This document shows, one piece after another, positions 48,918 to 56,858 of a stretch of 64,000 nucleotides of DNA. The stretch comes from Bacteroidota bacterium. GTDB lineage: Bacteria > Bacteroidota > Bacteroidia > B-17B0 > Aurantibacillaceae. Position numbers and translations under genes: made by a program. Within the stretch, counting starts at the first letter, position 1; each line of letters opens with the position of its first letter. The notes under the pieces were generated by a model. It searched no databases and had not been told where the DNA came from. It saw only the letters and a program-made list of their open reading frames with translations. The DNA is taken from the NCBI GenBank assembly GCA_030692515.1, contig JAUXZS010000020.1, positions 186,001-250,000 on the forward strand. Direction: 5' to 3'.

Positions 48918-49885
48918 TTTAGATTTATTTTTTCATCCACTAAATAATTATTACGAACAGGGCTGTTACGCAAAATTAATTCGCCAATAAAACCGGCTAA
49001 AAACATCATGCTTCCAATTATCATACATGTTAACGCAATGTAAAAAGAAGGGCGGTCTGTAATTAAACGTGCCGCATGATGTGTGTAGGCGCAATACAAT
49101 TTATAGGCGCCTAAATAAAAGGCAAAACTAAAACCAACTAAAAAAAGTAAAGTACCAACCAAGCCAAAAAAATGCATGGGGCGTTTACCAAATTTAGAAA
49201 GAAATGTAATGGTTAATAAATCTAAAAATCCATTTATAAATCTGTTCCAGCCAAATTTACTTACTCCATATTTACGTGCTTTATGTTGCACTACTTTTTC
49301 GCCAATATTATCAAAGCCGGCAGCTCTTGCCATTACCGGAATAAAGCGGTGCATCTCGCCATACACCTCTATGCTTTTTACAACTTGTTTTTTATAAGCC
49401 TTTAAACCGCAATTCATATCATGCAATTTAATGCCTGTAATTTTTCTGTTTGTCCAGTTGTATAATTTAGAAGGTAAATTTTTAGTGAAAGCGTTATCGT
49501 ATCTTTTCTGTTTCCAACCGCTAACAAGGTCAAAGCCATCAACCGCAATCATTTTATAAAGCTCAGGAATTTCATCGGGACTATCCTGTAAGTCTGCATC
49601 CATCGTAATTACAACATCACCAATGGCCGCTTCAAAACCCAAATGTAAAGCTGGAGATTTACCGTAATTGCGTCTGAATTTTATGCCTTTAACAGCAGTA
49701 TTTTTAGTTGCTAACTGCTCAATTATTTGCCACGAATTATCTTTGCTACCATCATCAATAAAAATTAACTCGTAAGAAAAATTATTCTCAGTCATTACTT
49801 TTACAATCCAGTCATGCAACTCCGGTAACGATTCCGCTTCATCTTTTAAGGGAATAACTACAGATATTTGGCAAATAGAATTCAT
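48914..49885 (-). CDS. Membrane-anchored family 2 glycosyltransferase (GtrB/DPM1-like)
   Basis: 323 residues. GT-A motifs VVIPLKDEAESLPELHDWI near 9-27, FIDDGSKDNSW near 42-52, FRRNYGKSPALHLGFEAA near 70-87 and the DxD in MDADLQDSPDEIPELYKM near 94-111; AYKKQVVKSI and the RAAGFDNIGEKVVQHKARKYG block complete the fold. Two C-terminal transmembrane helices (about 235-262, 280-305) anchor it. Such enzymes move a sugar from a nucleotide donor onto undecaprenyl phosphate. It overlaps the fbp stop by one base. Confidence 0.9.
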   Translation of the reverse strand: MNSICQISVVIPLKDEAESLPELHDWIVKVMTENNFSYELIFIDDGSKDNSWQIIEQLATKNTAVKGIKFRRNYGKSPALHLGFEAAIGDVVITMDADLQDSPDEIPELYKMIAVDGFDLVSGWKQKRYDNAFTKNLPSKLYNWTNRKITGIKLHDMNCGLKAYKKQVVKSIEVYGEMHRFIPVMARAAGFDNIGEKVVQHKARKYGVSKFGWNRFINGFLDLLTITFLSKFGKRPMHFFGLVGTLLFLVGFSFAFYLGAYKLYCAYTHHAARLITDRPSFYIALTCMIIGSMMFLAGFIGELILRNSPVRNNYLVDEKINLK

Positions 49886-50898
49886 TAAACTTTTTCCTCT
49901 GCGTATTTTGTCATAAAATCCATAGCTGTTTGTACCATAGCAGAACTACCCAAAAACAAAGGAGTACGTTGGTGTAATTCAGTAATAGGCACTTCCATAA
50001 TTCGTTTATAACCGGTAGTTGCTTTGCCCCCAGCCTGTTCAATAATAAAAGCAAGAGGATTACACTCATACAACAAACGTAATTTACCGTTTGGCGATTT
50101 AGTCGTAGTTGGATAAATATAAACCCCACCAACAATTAGGTTACGATGAATGTCTGCAACACCAGAACCAATATAACGAGAAGAATATGGGCGATTAGTT
50201 GCTTTATCTTCTTCTTGACAATATTTAATGTATTTTTTTACGCCTTCAGGAAAATGTAAATAATTTCCTTCGTTTACCGAATAAACAATACCCACTTCCG
50301 GAGTTTTCATTAAAGGGTGTGATAAACAAAATTCGCCAATACTTGGATCTAAAGTAAAACCATAAACACCTTTACCCGTAGTATAAACCAACATACAGCT
50401 TGAACCATAAATAATATAACCCGCCGCAATTTGCTCGGTACCACGTTGCATAAAATCTTCGATAGTACCCGGTCCACTTAAAGTTGTACGACGATAAATA
50501 GAAAATATAGTACCAATTGAAACGTTTACATCAATGTTGGATGAACCGTCTAATGGGTCCATTGCCACAACATATTTAGCGTTTTTTGAAATTTCAGAAT
50601 CTATAGGAATTATCTCATCGTTTTCTTCACTTGCAATGGCGCAAACCTCACCCCCAGCCTTTAACGCGGCTATAAATTGTTCGTTAGCAAAAACATCTAA
50701 TTTTTTAACGCGCTCTCCTTGAATATTTGTATCGCCGGTTTCCCCTAAGATTTCAACTAAACCTGCTTTTGTAACCTCACGGTTAACGATTTTTGCTGCA
50801 ATTGCAATATCACGTAGTAAACGCGATAATTCTCCTTTAGCAAATGGAAAATCGCTTTGTTTTTCGATAATAAATTGACCTAATGTTTTCACCTTCAT
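49885..50898 (-). CDS. fbp: Class I fructose-1,6-bisphosphatase
   Basis: 337 residues, usual length for class I. Releases phosphate from fructose 1,6-bisphosphate (gluconeogenesis). [22 protein letters not shown] near 51-72, metal-site [23 protein letters not shown] at 113-135, and the C-terminal [17 protein letters not shown] near 286-302. ATG 50898 is backed by the [14 protein letters not shown] start. It heads the operon with the glycosyltransferase and membrane-protein genes. Confidence 0.97.
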   Translation of the reverse strand: MKVKTLGQFIIEKQSDFPFAKGELSRLLRDIAIAAKIVNREVTKAGLVEILGETGDTNIQGERVKKLDVFANEQFIAALKAGGEVCAIASEENDEIIPIDSEISKNAKYVVAMDPLDGSSNIDVNVSIGTIFSIYRRTTLSGPGTIEDFMQRGTEQIAAGYIIYGSSCMLVYTTGKGVYGFTLDPSIGEFCLSHPLMKTPEVGIVYSVNEGNYLHFPEGVKKYIKYCQEEDKATNRPYSSRYIGSGVADIHRNLIVGGVYIYPTTTKSPNGKLRLLYECNPLAFIIEQAGGKATTGYKRIMEVPITELHQRTPLFLGSSAMVQTAMDFMTKYAEEKV

Positions 50899-50989
50899 TC
50901 TTAAGTATTTAATTAAGATTCAAAAGTAAAAAAATTAATGAATAAAGCGTAACTTATTAAGAGTTATTACTAGAAAATAGGGCTTAAAA

Positions 50990-51256
50990 CTAAAAATCTT
51001 TTTTTAAGAATTCTCGCCAATCACTAAGATTAGCAATAACTTGTAACTGACGATATTGGTAGTGGAATTTTTCTTCGTCGGTTTGAGAATTGAGAGTATT
51101 AATACGGTATTTATCGAAATTAGATAAAGCAAAACGCTCCTCAGGACTAAGTTTAATACCGCTAAATTCTTTATCGCGTAAATCGTTAATACTTATAACA
51201 AGACCGGTAGTCTTTTTATTAAGCAAGTTAGTTATAAAATCATTTTTAACGTTCAC
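50990..51256 (-). CDS. Small conserved-looking protein of unknown function
   Basis: 88 residues, soluble, no signal or membrane helix. Sequence MNVKNDFITNLLNKKTTGLVISINDLRDK... ends LQVIANLSDWREFLKKDF. I recognise no family. It starts with a clean ATG and has its own upstream gap of 108 bp to the divergent gene at 51365. It lies 91 bp upstream of fbp on the same strand, so co-transcription is possible. Codon use looks like its neighbours, which supports a real gene. Confidence 0.55.
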   Translation of the reverse strand: MNVKNDFITNLLNKKTTGLVISINDLRDKEFSGIKLSPEERFALSNFDKYRINTLNSQTDEEKFHYQYRQLQVIANLSDWREFLKKDF

Positions 51257-51364
51257 ATCGTAAATATAAGTTTTAGGTTTCTTTCAAATAAATGTTTTCG
51301 CCTATTATACTAACATTCGGATGTTAATTGCGGATATTCTTAGACGATTTGATATTTTTACAAT

Positions 51365-51979
51365 GTGGTAAATTACAATTTAAAACTAATCTTCCTTTTT
51401 CTCTGCTTATCTTCTTTGCTAATTGCTCAAAAAACATCTAAGCAAGAAAAAATATGGGCCTTCAAACATCCATTTTCTGCGGTGAAAATAAAAAAACTGT
51501 ATCGTCAGGTTTCTCCAATTTATAAACAGTCGTTAAATAAATTATTATTAGACAGTTTTAATAATGGTGGGAAATTAGACGCCTTTAGACATACTTATTT
51601 TATGGCGGCATTTGCTCAAAAAGTTAAAGTAAAAAAGTTACGTGAATTAGGAATTGCTCATGAAAAGGGAAATCAAAAACAGTTTATTAAACAGCAAACG
51701 GAGGAAGGCGAATTAGCAGATAGTTTAAGTAATGTAATGGATTTGAATAATAATGAATTAGGTTATAAAATTGGAAAAGAAAATAAAAATTTAAGTCTTG
51801 AAGAATTAAGGCAACTAATCATAAAAGAAATAAACGAGGGTAAAGCACTTATTATGAAACGCAATAAATCAGGAAATTATCTTGATTGTAATAACAATAT
51901 TATTGATTTAAAACTTTATTTACACAAATGGTATGTTCCAAAATGCTTGGTGTCATCTGATTATATTTACAAAGACTGA
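51365..51979 (+). CDS. Secreted protein resembling DUF6973 proteins
   Basis: 204 residues from GTG 51365. Signal peptide (NYNLKLIFLFLCLSSLLIA, cleaved before QKTS). The central block KLDAFRHTYFMAAFAQKV near 76-93 and GIAHEKGN..EEGELADSLSNVMDLNNNELGYKIGKE near 103-140 has the His-x-Asp/Asn pattern of a small family of secreted proteins in Bacteroidota and other phyla (I think DUF6973; not verified). Conserved His, Glu, Asp and Asn look like metal or catalytic residues. Function unknown. Confidence 0.68.
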   Translation: MVNYNLKLIFLFLCLSSLLIAQKTSKQEKIWAFKHPFSAVKIKKLYRQVSPIYKQSLNKLLLDSFNNGGKLDAFRHTYFMAAFAQKVKVKKLRELGIAHEKGNQKQFIKQQTEEGELADSLSNVMDLNNNELGYKIGKENKNLSLEELRQLIIKEINEGKALIMKRNKSGNYLDCNNNIIDLKLYLHKWYVPKCLVSSDYIYKD

Positions 51980-51992
51980 TATTCACAAATGA

Positions 51993-52129
51993 AACCACAT
52001 AGAAACATAGATTTTTTCCGGCATTAAAATTCTAAGAAAGGAAAACAGAGCTTTTTCTTCGTCAAGGACGAAGAAACTATGTATACTTGAAAATTTTGTT
52101 TTGATTGTTTTCTATGTACCTATGTGGTT
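51993..52129. repeat. AACCACATAG inverted-repeat element
   Basis: AACCACATAG at 51993-52002 pairs with CTATGTGGTT at 52120-52129, each beside a second related word (AAACATAG / CTATGTAC). An inner hairpin, TTCTTCGTC at 52055-52063 with GACGAAGAA at 52067-52075, sits between. It fills the 158-bp gap between convergent genes. Similar CACATAG hairpins are, to my knowledge, common between genes in Bacteroidota. Confidence 0.65.
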
Positions 52130-52137
52130 CAAAAAGC

Positions 52138-52605
52138 TTACATTGTCTGTATTTGATCGTAAGTCAATTTACAGTTAACCCATTCGCCATCTAAATTGGC
52201 ATTATATTTTTTATAGAATTCAATGGCGGCCACATTCCAATCTAAAACTTGCCATTCCATTCGTCTTACTTTTTTAGCTTTTGCAACTTTTACAACTTCG
52301 TTAAACAATAGTTTACCGTAACCATTCTTCCTCTCGCTTTCGGTAACAATAATATCTTCCAAAAATAAACACTTCCCTTTCCAGGTAGAATATTTATAAT
52401 AATAAACTGCTATGCCAACAATTACATTTTCTTTTTCTAAAACAAAATAGTCAAATATTTTATCGTCGCCAAAACCCCAATTTTGCATTTCATCTAAAGT
52501 AACTTCTACTTCATCAGGCGCTTTTTCGAAAATAGCCAATTCCTTTACCAATTCAAGCACACGTGGCAAATCATTTTGATTTCCAATTCTAATTTTTACA
52601 TCCAT
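52138..52605 (-). CDS. GNAT family N-acetyltransferase (diamine acetyltransferase-like)
   Basis: 155 residues. One GNAT domain: IRIGNQNDLPRVLELVKELAIFEKAPDEV near 5-33, the acetyl-CoA site with ERKNGYGKLLFNEVVKVAKAKKVRRMEW near 90-117 (Q/RxxGxG/A variant RKNGYG), and VAAIEFYKKYNA near 124-135. The N-terminal ELA-FEKAPDEV block is characteristic of spermidine/diamine acetyltransferase-like proteins. Acceptor not proven. Part of a three-gene minus-strand run with a 1-bp gap to the upstream gene. Confidence 0.88.
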   Translation of the reverse strand: MDVKIRIGNQNDLPRVLELVKELAIFEKAPDEVEVTLDEMQNWGFGDDKIFDYFVLEKENVIVGIAVYYYKYSTWKGKCLFLEDIIVTESERKNGYGKLLFNEVVKVAKAKKVRRMEWQVLDWNVAAIEFYKKYNANLDGEWVNCKLTYDQIQTM

Positions 52606-52606
52606 A

Positions 52607-52954
52607 TTATTGAGAAAATCGTTTTTTTAAAATTACTTTTTGAAGAATACGTTTAATAATTAATTCGGCTAAAATTTCTTCAAAACTTAACGTAGTATTT
52701 TTTAGCTGATAATTTTTTATTTGCAGCTCACTAATATCAATTCGGTATAATAAATTAGACAATAAGGAATTGTTTTTTATTAGAGGATTTAATTCATTTA
52801 AAATAGACTTTTTTAAAAGCTCCCAATCAATGGCTAAATTCTCAACAAAATCGGTACTTAAACTACAGCTATCAAAATCTTTTTTTAATTGCCGTTTAAA
52901 TAATTCAAATAAATTTTCTTGAATCAAATAATTATTTACATCTAATTCTTCCAC
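52607..52954 (-). CDS. Small helical protein of unknown function
   Basis: 115 residues, mostly helical and charged, no signal or membrane span. I recognise no family. Its stop is 1 bp before the acetyltransferase start and its start 4 bp after the ferredoxin-like stop, so it is in a tight operon with both, which argues it is translated. Confidence 0.6.
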   Translation of the reverse strand: MEELDVNNYLIQENLFELFKRQLKKDFDSCSLSTDFVENLAIDWELLKKSILNELNPLIKNNSLLSNLLYRIDISELQIKNYQLKNTTLSFEEILAELIIKRILQKVILKKRFSQ

Positions 52955-52958
52955 TTCA

Positions 52959-53267
52959 TTACTTCTTTAACAACAAACGTTCTACTGGTTTTTTATTTAT
53001 TATATGTGAATTAATAATTTCCTGTACATCGCCCTTTTTAACGCCCACATAAAACGTTCCTTCGGGGTAAATAACAACTGTTGGTCCAAAATCACAAATG
53101 CCTAAACAACCACTTTTATTAGCTCGTGTTTTTAAATTCACTTTTAAATCTTTTAATTGTTTTTTAAACTCTGCAACCAACTCTAAACCATGGGTTTCGC
53201 CACAACTAATTTTTTCGCTGCCGGTACGCTGGTTAGTACAAACAAAAATATGAATATCAAAAACCAT
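52959..53267 (-). CDS. Thioredoxin-like [2Fe-2S] ferredoxin
   Basis: 102 residues, the size of stand-alone thioredoxin-like ferredoxins related to NuoE. Cysteines Cys10 (FVCTNQ), Cys22 (KISCGE), Cys54 and Cys58 (GCLGIC) fit the spacing C-x(11)-C...C-x3-C for a [2Fe-2S] cluster. IVIYPEGTFYVGVKKGDVQEII near 65-85 is the C-terminal part of the fold (the ..VVIYPEGxxY.. signature). Electron partner unknown. First gene of a three-gene minus-strand operon. Confidence 0.9.
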   Translation of the reverse strand: MVFDIHIFVCTNQRTGSEKISCGETHGLELVAEFKKQLKDLKVNLKTRANKSGCLGICDFGPTVVIYPEGTFYVGVKKGDVQEIINSHIINKKPVERLLLKK

Positions 53268-53304
53268 AAACTTTATTTAACTTGTGGTGTTATAAAAATA
53301 ACTT

Positions 53305-54210
53305 ATGGCAAAGATATTAATTACAGGCGGAAGTGGTTTAGTTGGAAATGCAATTTCTAAATTGTTATTAAGAAATGGCCATAAACCTATTTGGTTGAGC
53401 AGAGAAACTGGTGAGTTTAATGGTATTAAAAAATACAAATGGGATATTTCGAAGAAATTTATTGACGAAAAAGCTTTTGAAGATGTAGAAAGCATCATTC
53501 ATTTAGCGGGAGCAGGAATTGCCGATAAACGCTGGACACCTGAATACAAAAAAATAATTATAGACTCCAGAGTAAAGAGCTGTGAATTATTATTTGAATA
53601 TATTTTAAAGAATAATTACAACATTAAAACCTTAATTGGAGGCAGCGCAGTTGGCTATTATGGCGCCTTGCAAAGTGATAAACTTTTTACCGAAGAAGAT
53701 TTTCCTGGTAATGATTTTCTTGCAGAAACATGCCAACTTTGGGAAAAATCATATCAACCATTTATCAATCAAGGTACTCGAACAGTAATTATAAGAACGG
53801 CAACAGTTTTAAGCAATAAAGGCGGTGCCTATACAAAAATGGTAGGTCCATATAAATTAGGATTAGGCGCGGCTTTGGGAAGCGGTAAACAAAACTTTCC
53901 GTGGATACACATTAATGATATTGCTGGAATTTACAACTTTGTATTATTTAACCAGAATAGTAACGGCGTTTATAATGCGGTAAGTTCCGAAATAATAAAC
54001 AATCATGATTTTTTAAAACAGTTGGCTAAAAGCTATAATAAACCATTTTTTTTACCAAATATTCCTGAATTTATTTTAAAGATTGTAATGGGAGAAAGCT
54101 CAATATTACTTAGCCAAGGAGTAAAAATTAGTAACAAAAAAATTAAAGACCTTGGCTATACCTTCGAGTTTGAAACAGCTAAAGAAGCTTTAAACGATTT
54201 GGCTAAATAA
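53305..54210 (+). CDS. NAD(P)-dependent epimerase-family protein (TIGR01777 / YfcH type)
   Basis: 301 residues. Rossmann start KILITGGSGLVGNAISKLLL near 3-22, then HLAGAGIADKRWTPEYKKIIIDSRV near 68-92 with the TIGR01777 signature, SAVGYYG near 112-118 (Ser and Tyr-x3 in the catalytic region) and FPWIHINDIAGIYNF near 200-214. Extended SDR family of unknown substrate, often found in both bacteria and plastids (related to the cell-division inhibitor SulA of cyanobacteria). Divergent from the ferredoxin operon; followed by a shared terminator. Confidence 0.9.
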   Translation: MAKILITGGSGLVGNAISKLLLRNGHKPIWLSRETGEFNGIKKYKWDISKKFIDEKAFEDVESIIHLAGAGIADKRWTPEYKKIIIDSRVKSCELLFEYILKNNYNIKTLIGGSAVGYYGALQSDKLFTEEDFPGNDFLAETCQLWEKSYQPFINQGTRTVIIRTATVLSNKGGAYTKMVGPYKLGLGAALGSGKQNFPWIHINDIAGIYNFVLFNQNSNGVYNAVSSEIINNHDFLKQLAKSYNKPFFLPNIPEFILKIVMGESSILLSQGVKISNKKIKDLGYTFEFETAKEALNDLAK

Positions 54211-54218
54211 GGGTTAAT

Positions 54219-54252
54219 AAAAAATCCCCGCATATAAATGGCGAGGATTTTT
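54219..54252. terminator. Bidirectional terminator between convergent genes
   Basis: AAAAATCC (54220-54227) pairs with GGATTTTT (54245-54252) with an inner CGC/GCG pair and one C-A mismatch. A-run left and T-run right serve the plus-strand epimerase gene and the minus-strand sorted protein gene. Confidence 0.8.
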
Positions 54253-54271
54253 ATTTAAAATAAATTATTAA

Positions 54272-55282
54272 TTATTCTACAACAATTTTTTTAGTAGAAA
54301 TTGTGTTGCCAATAGATAAATTCATGATATAAATTCCTTTTGGAAGTCCCGTAACATTTAATTTTGAATTAATGCTATTTTCCTTTCCAAGAAATTCTTT
54401 TTTAACTTCTTGTCCTAACAAATTTGTAAGACTTACACTAACATCTTTATTTGCGGAATTATCCAATTTAATATTAATATAATCACTCGACGGATTCGGG
54501 AAAACTAAAAGATTATTATTTATTTCATGCGAACTTAAACCGGCAACTACCGCGCTATTAACTTTAGCATCAAAAGATGTTGTAACAACCGTTCCGCTTG
54601 TTGAACTTTCATAAATAATTGACAGAACAGGAAATTTATTAGAACTATGGAAGTACGAATATTCTTTTTGGATAGTTGCTTGAGTATATGTTCCCTGTGC
54701 AATAACAAAACTTAAAGTATTAACCACCTGCAAACAATTTGTTAAGGTTAATCCTCCAGGCATAACTACAGTGCCTGTACCCGATGCATTAACATTAATA
54801 GTTCCTGTAAAAGAAACAAAAGTTGTTCCAGCCGTTGTAGAACCTGAAAATTGATCTGTGGAATTTGACCCAAAATTAACAGGCCAAGTAACAAATACGG
54901 CAGTATTAGTGAAATTTAATGCGAAGCCAGGAGATTGAATTCCCACAATTTCGTAAGTTGATGGGGTCATTTTAAGCATTGTAAAATCGCCGTTACCTTG
55001 ATCCTCTGCTAGTGTAGCACCAGGAAAAGCTGCAGAACTAGGCGTGGATGCAACCGTAGTATAAGTACTTGATTCAACAAGAGTGCTAGAAACCAAAGAA
55101 AGAAAACTCCAACTTTGTCCAGCACCAACAGCTTTAGGAACTGCAGTGGTAGAATCATAATACTGCCTTGTATTTACATCTCCTACCCCAGGTTCATTAA
55201 GGGCTTTAGTTAGACTTAATTGTGCGTTACAAATTTGTGCGGCAAAAAATAATGCCGTAAAAGAAAAGTAGATTTTTTTCAT
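54272..55282 (-). CDS. Secreted protein with type IX C-terminal sorting domain (second)
   Basis: 336 residues. Signal peptide (MKKIYFSFTALFFAAQICNA). The body is Ser/Thr/Gly-rich, likely beta-sandwich. The last ~75 residues are a T9SS type A sorting domain: LLVFPNPSSDYINIKLDN near 259-276, VSLTNLLGQEVKK near 283-295 and TGLPKGIYIMNLSI near 311-324, ending KKIVVE. Secreted across the outer membrane by T9SS and then cleaved or anchored. A palindrome and a good promoter lie upstream. Confidence 0.9.
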   Translation of the reverse strand: MKKIYFSFTALFFAAQICNAQLSLTKALNEPGVGDVNTRQYYDSTTAVPKAVGAGQSWSFLSLVSSTLVESSTYTTVASTPSSAAFPGATLAEDQGNGDFTMLKMTPSTYEIVGIQSPGFALNFTNTAVFVTWPVNFGSNSTDQFSGSTTAGTTFVSFTGTINVNASGTGTVVMPGGLTLTNCLQVVNTLSFVIAQGTYTQATIQKEYSYFHSSNKFPVLSIIYESSTSGTVVTTSFDAKVNSAVVAGLSSHEINNNLLVFPNPSSDYINIKLDNSANKDVSVSLTNLLGQEVKKEFLGKENSINSKLNVTGLPKGIYIMNLSIGNTISTKKIVVE

Positions 55283-55303
55283 ATTTTGTTTTTTTATTTG
55301 ATT

Positions 55304-55341
55304 AAAAGTAAATAAAATTTATACTATAGTCAAACTATAGT
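55304..55341 (-). promoter_or_regulatory. Promoter with ACTATAG palindrome for the sorted secreted protein
   Basis: ACTATAG (55323-55329) and CTATAGT (55335-55341) form a perfect 7-5-7 palindrome. Read on the minus strand, the TTTG inside it (55331-55334) lies 19 bp from TACTTTTA (55304-55311), a TAnnTTTG box with one mismatch. The palindrome thus covers the -33 region and could be an operator. The ATG is at 55282. Confidence 0.55.
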
Positions 55342-55344
55342 CTG

Positions 55345-56103
55345 CTAAACAATCCACTTAATTTCTTTAACATCAAACTCTAATTGTTTGCCACTTTTAT
55401 TCTCTAACAGCAGCAAACCCCTGTCGCTAGATCCCTTTACCAATAAAGTATGCGTACTATTGTTAATTTCAAAATCCATCCAATTATTTATTCTAAAAAA
55501 ATGTTTTAAATATTCTGTTTTAATTTGTGTGAGTTTATTGTTTTTTAATTGTAAATAATATTTCTCAAAATTTTCACAAAACAATTTTAAAATCATTTCA
55601 ATTTCGAATGTTTTATCTGTTAGGGTTTTTAACGACACGGCGTTAATTGATTCATCAAAAATTGTTTGGTTTATATTTAGTCCAACTCCAATAACGCTCC
55701 AACTTATTTGTGTTTTAGAAATATTATTTTCAATTAAAATTCCGGCTATTTTTTTATTATTAACCAAAATGTCATTAGGCCACTTAATTTTAATGTCAAA
55801 TTGGCTAGTATCCAATAATTCAGCCAACACGTCATAGCACGCTAATGCAGCTATCTGATACAAATAATGTTGATATTTAAGCTCTAAAAATGTTGGTTTA
55901 ATTATGAGCGAAGCGGTCAAATTACTTGTCTTTTCAGTACTCCACACACTTCCTCTCTGCCCTCTGCCGTTTGTTTGATCTGCGGTGTGCACCACCGTGC
56001 CCTCAACAAGGTTAACGTTCTTTAACAACTCAATGGCATAAGAATTGGTACTATTAACTTGTGGTAAAAAAATAATGTTTCTACCTATAAATAAAGTTTC
56101 CAT
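55345..56103 (-). CDS. birA: Biotin-[acetyl-CoA-carboxylase] ligase
   Basis: 252 residues, the short form without the DNA-binding repressor domain. Activates biotin with ATP and links it to the carboxyl carrier protein lysine. STNSYAIELLKN near 18-29, biotin/ATP loop TADQTNGRGQRGSVW near 41-55 (GRGQRG), IKIKWPNDILVNNKKIAGILIE near 103-124 (KWPND) and the GVGLNIN strand near 138-144. No helix-turn-helix, so it cannot repress biotin genes as E. coli BirA does. It is divergent from rsfS-ftsH, a frequent Bacteroidota grouping. Confidence 0.95.
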   Translation of the reverse strand: METLFIGRNIIFLPQVNSTNSYAIELLKNVNLVEGTVVHTADQTNGRGQRGSVWSTEKTSNLTASLIIKPTFLELKYQHYLYQIAALACYDVLAELLDTSQFDIKIKWPNDILVNNKKIAGILIENNISKTQISWSVIGVGLNINQTIFDESINAVSLKTLTDKTFEIEMILKLFCENFEKYYLQLKNNKLTQIKTEYLKHFFRINNWMDFEINNSTHTLLVKGSSDRGLLLLENKSGKQLEFDVKEIKWIV

Positions 56104-56182
56104 TAAACCAAATAAGATTAAATTTGTTGTCTAGTGTAAACCTAGTAAATTTAATTAAAAGTAAAGCGACAAAAAATAATAT

Positions 56183-56842
56183 ATGGCCAAAATTCCGGTT
56201 AAAAAAACAGCAGCAAAAAAAACAGTAAAAATTGCAGCTAAAAAAACAGAAACTACAAAAGCTGCTCCTTCAAAAAAAGTTGCCGTTAAAAAAACAGTAA
56301 AAGCTAAACTTGGATTTGCGGCTTTGCCAAAAAAAACAACTAAAGCAAAACCTGCTTTAATAAAAAAAACGGTAAAAAAGGTTCCAATTACTGATAAAGA
56401 AAGAGAATTTAGAGAGGCTAATTTAATTGCCAATTCAGAAAATAAAAAGAAACCAGCAGCCGGTAAAAGACCAAAAAAATCATCTACTCCAAAACAAACA
56501 ACTAGTTTGCTTGATGCGATTGTTGAGGGAATGGAAGAAAGGAAAGCAAAAAATATTACCATTTTAAATATTAGCAAATTAGAAAATAGAGTTACAGATT
56601 ATTTTGTTATTTGTGATGCTGATAGTAAAACTCATGTTAAATCAATTGCCGATAGCGTTGAAGACATGGTAGCAAAACTTACCAACGAAAAAGCATATCA
56701 TACAGAAGGACAGCAAAACAGCGAATGGATCTTAATTGATTACATAAATATTGTGGTACATGTCTTTTTAAGAGAGACTCGCGAATTTTATAACATTGAA
56801 GGTCTTTGGGGAGATGCAGAAATAACAACAATTAATAATTAA
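56183..56842 (+). CDS. rsfS: Ribosomal silencing factor RsfS with a histone H1-like N-terminal tail
   Basis: 219 residues, about twice the usual 110-130. The C-terminal part (about 107-219) is a normal RsfS domain: LLDAIVEGMEERKAKNITIL, VTDYFVICDADSKTHVKSIAD, EGQQNSEWILIDYINIVVHVF and REFYNIEGLWGDA. RsfS binds L14 and blocks 50S-30S joining in starvation. Residues 1-106 are a Lys/Ala/Thr-rich tail (repeats of AAKKT, KKTVK, KPAL, KKVP) like bacterial H1 homologues, with no other start codon close to the domain, so it is translated as part of the protein. It lies 17 bp before ftsH. Confidence 0.93.
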   Translation: MAKIPVKKTAAKKTVKIAAKKTETTKAAPSKKVAVKKTVKAKLGFAALPKKTTKAKPALIKKTVKKVPITDKEREFREANLIANSENKKKPAAGKRPKKSSTPKQTTSLLDAIVEGMEERKAKNITILNISKLENRVTDYFVICDADSKTHVKSIADSVEDMVAKLTNEKAYHTEGQQNSEWILIDYINIVVHVFLRETREFYNIEGLWGDAEITTINN

Positions 56843-56858
56843 CACAACCGACATTATA

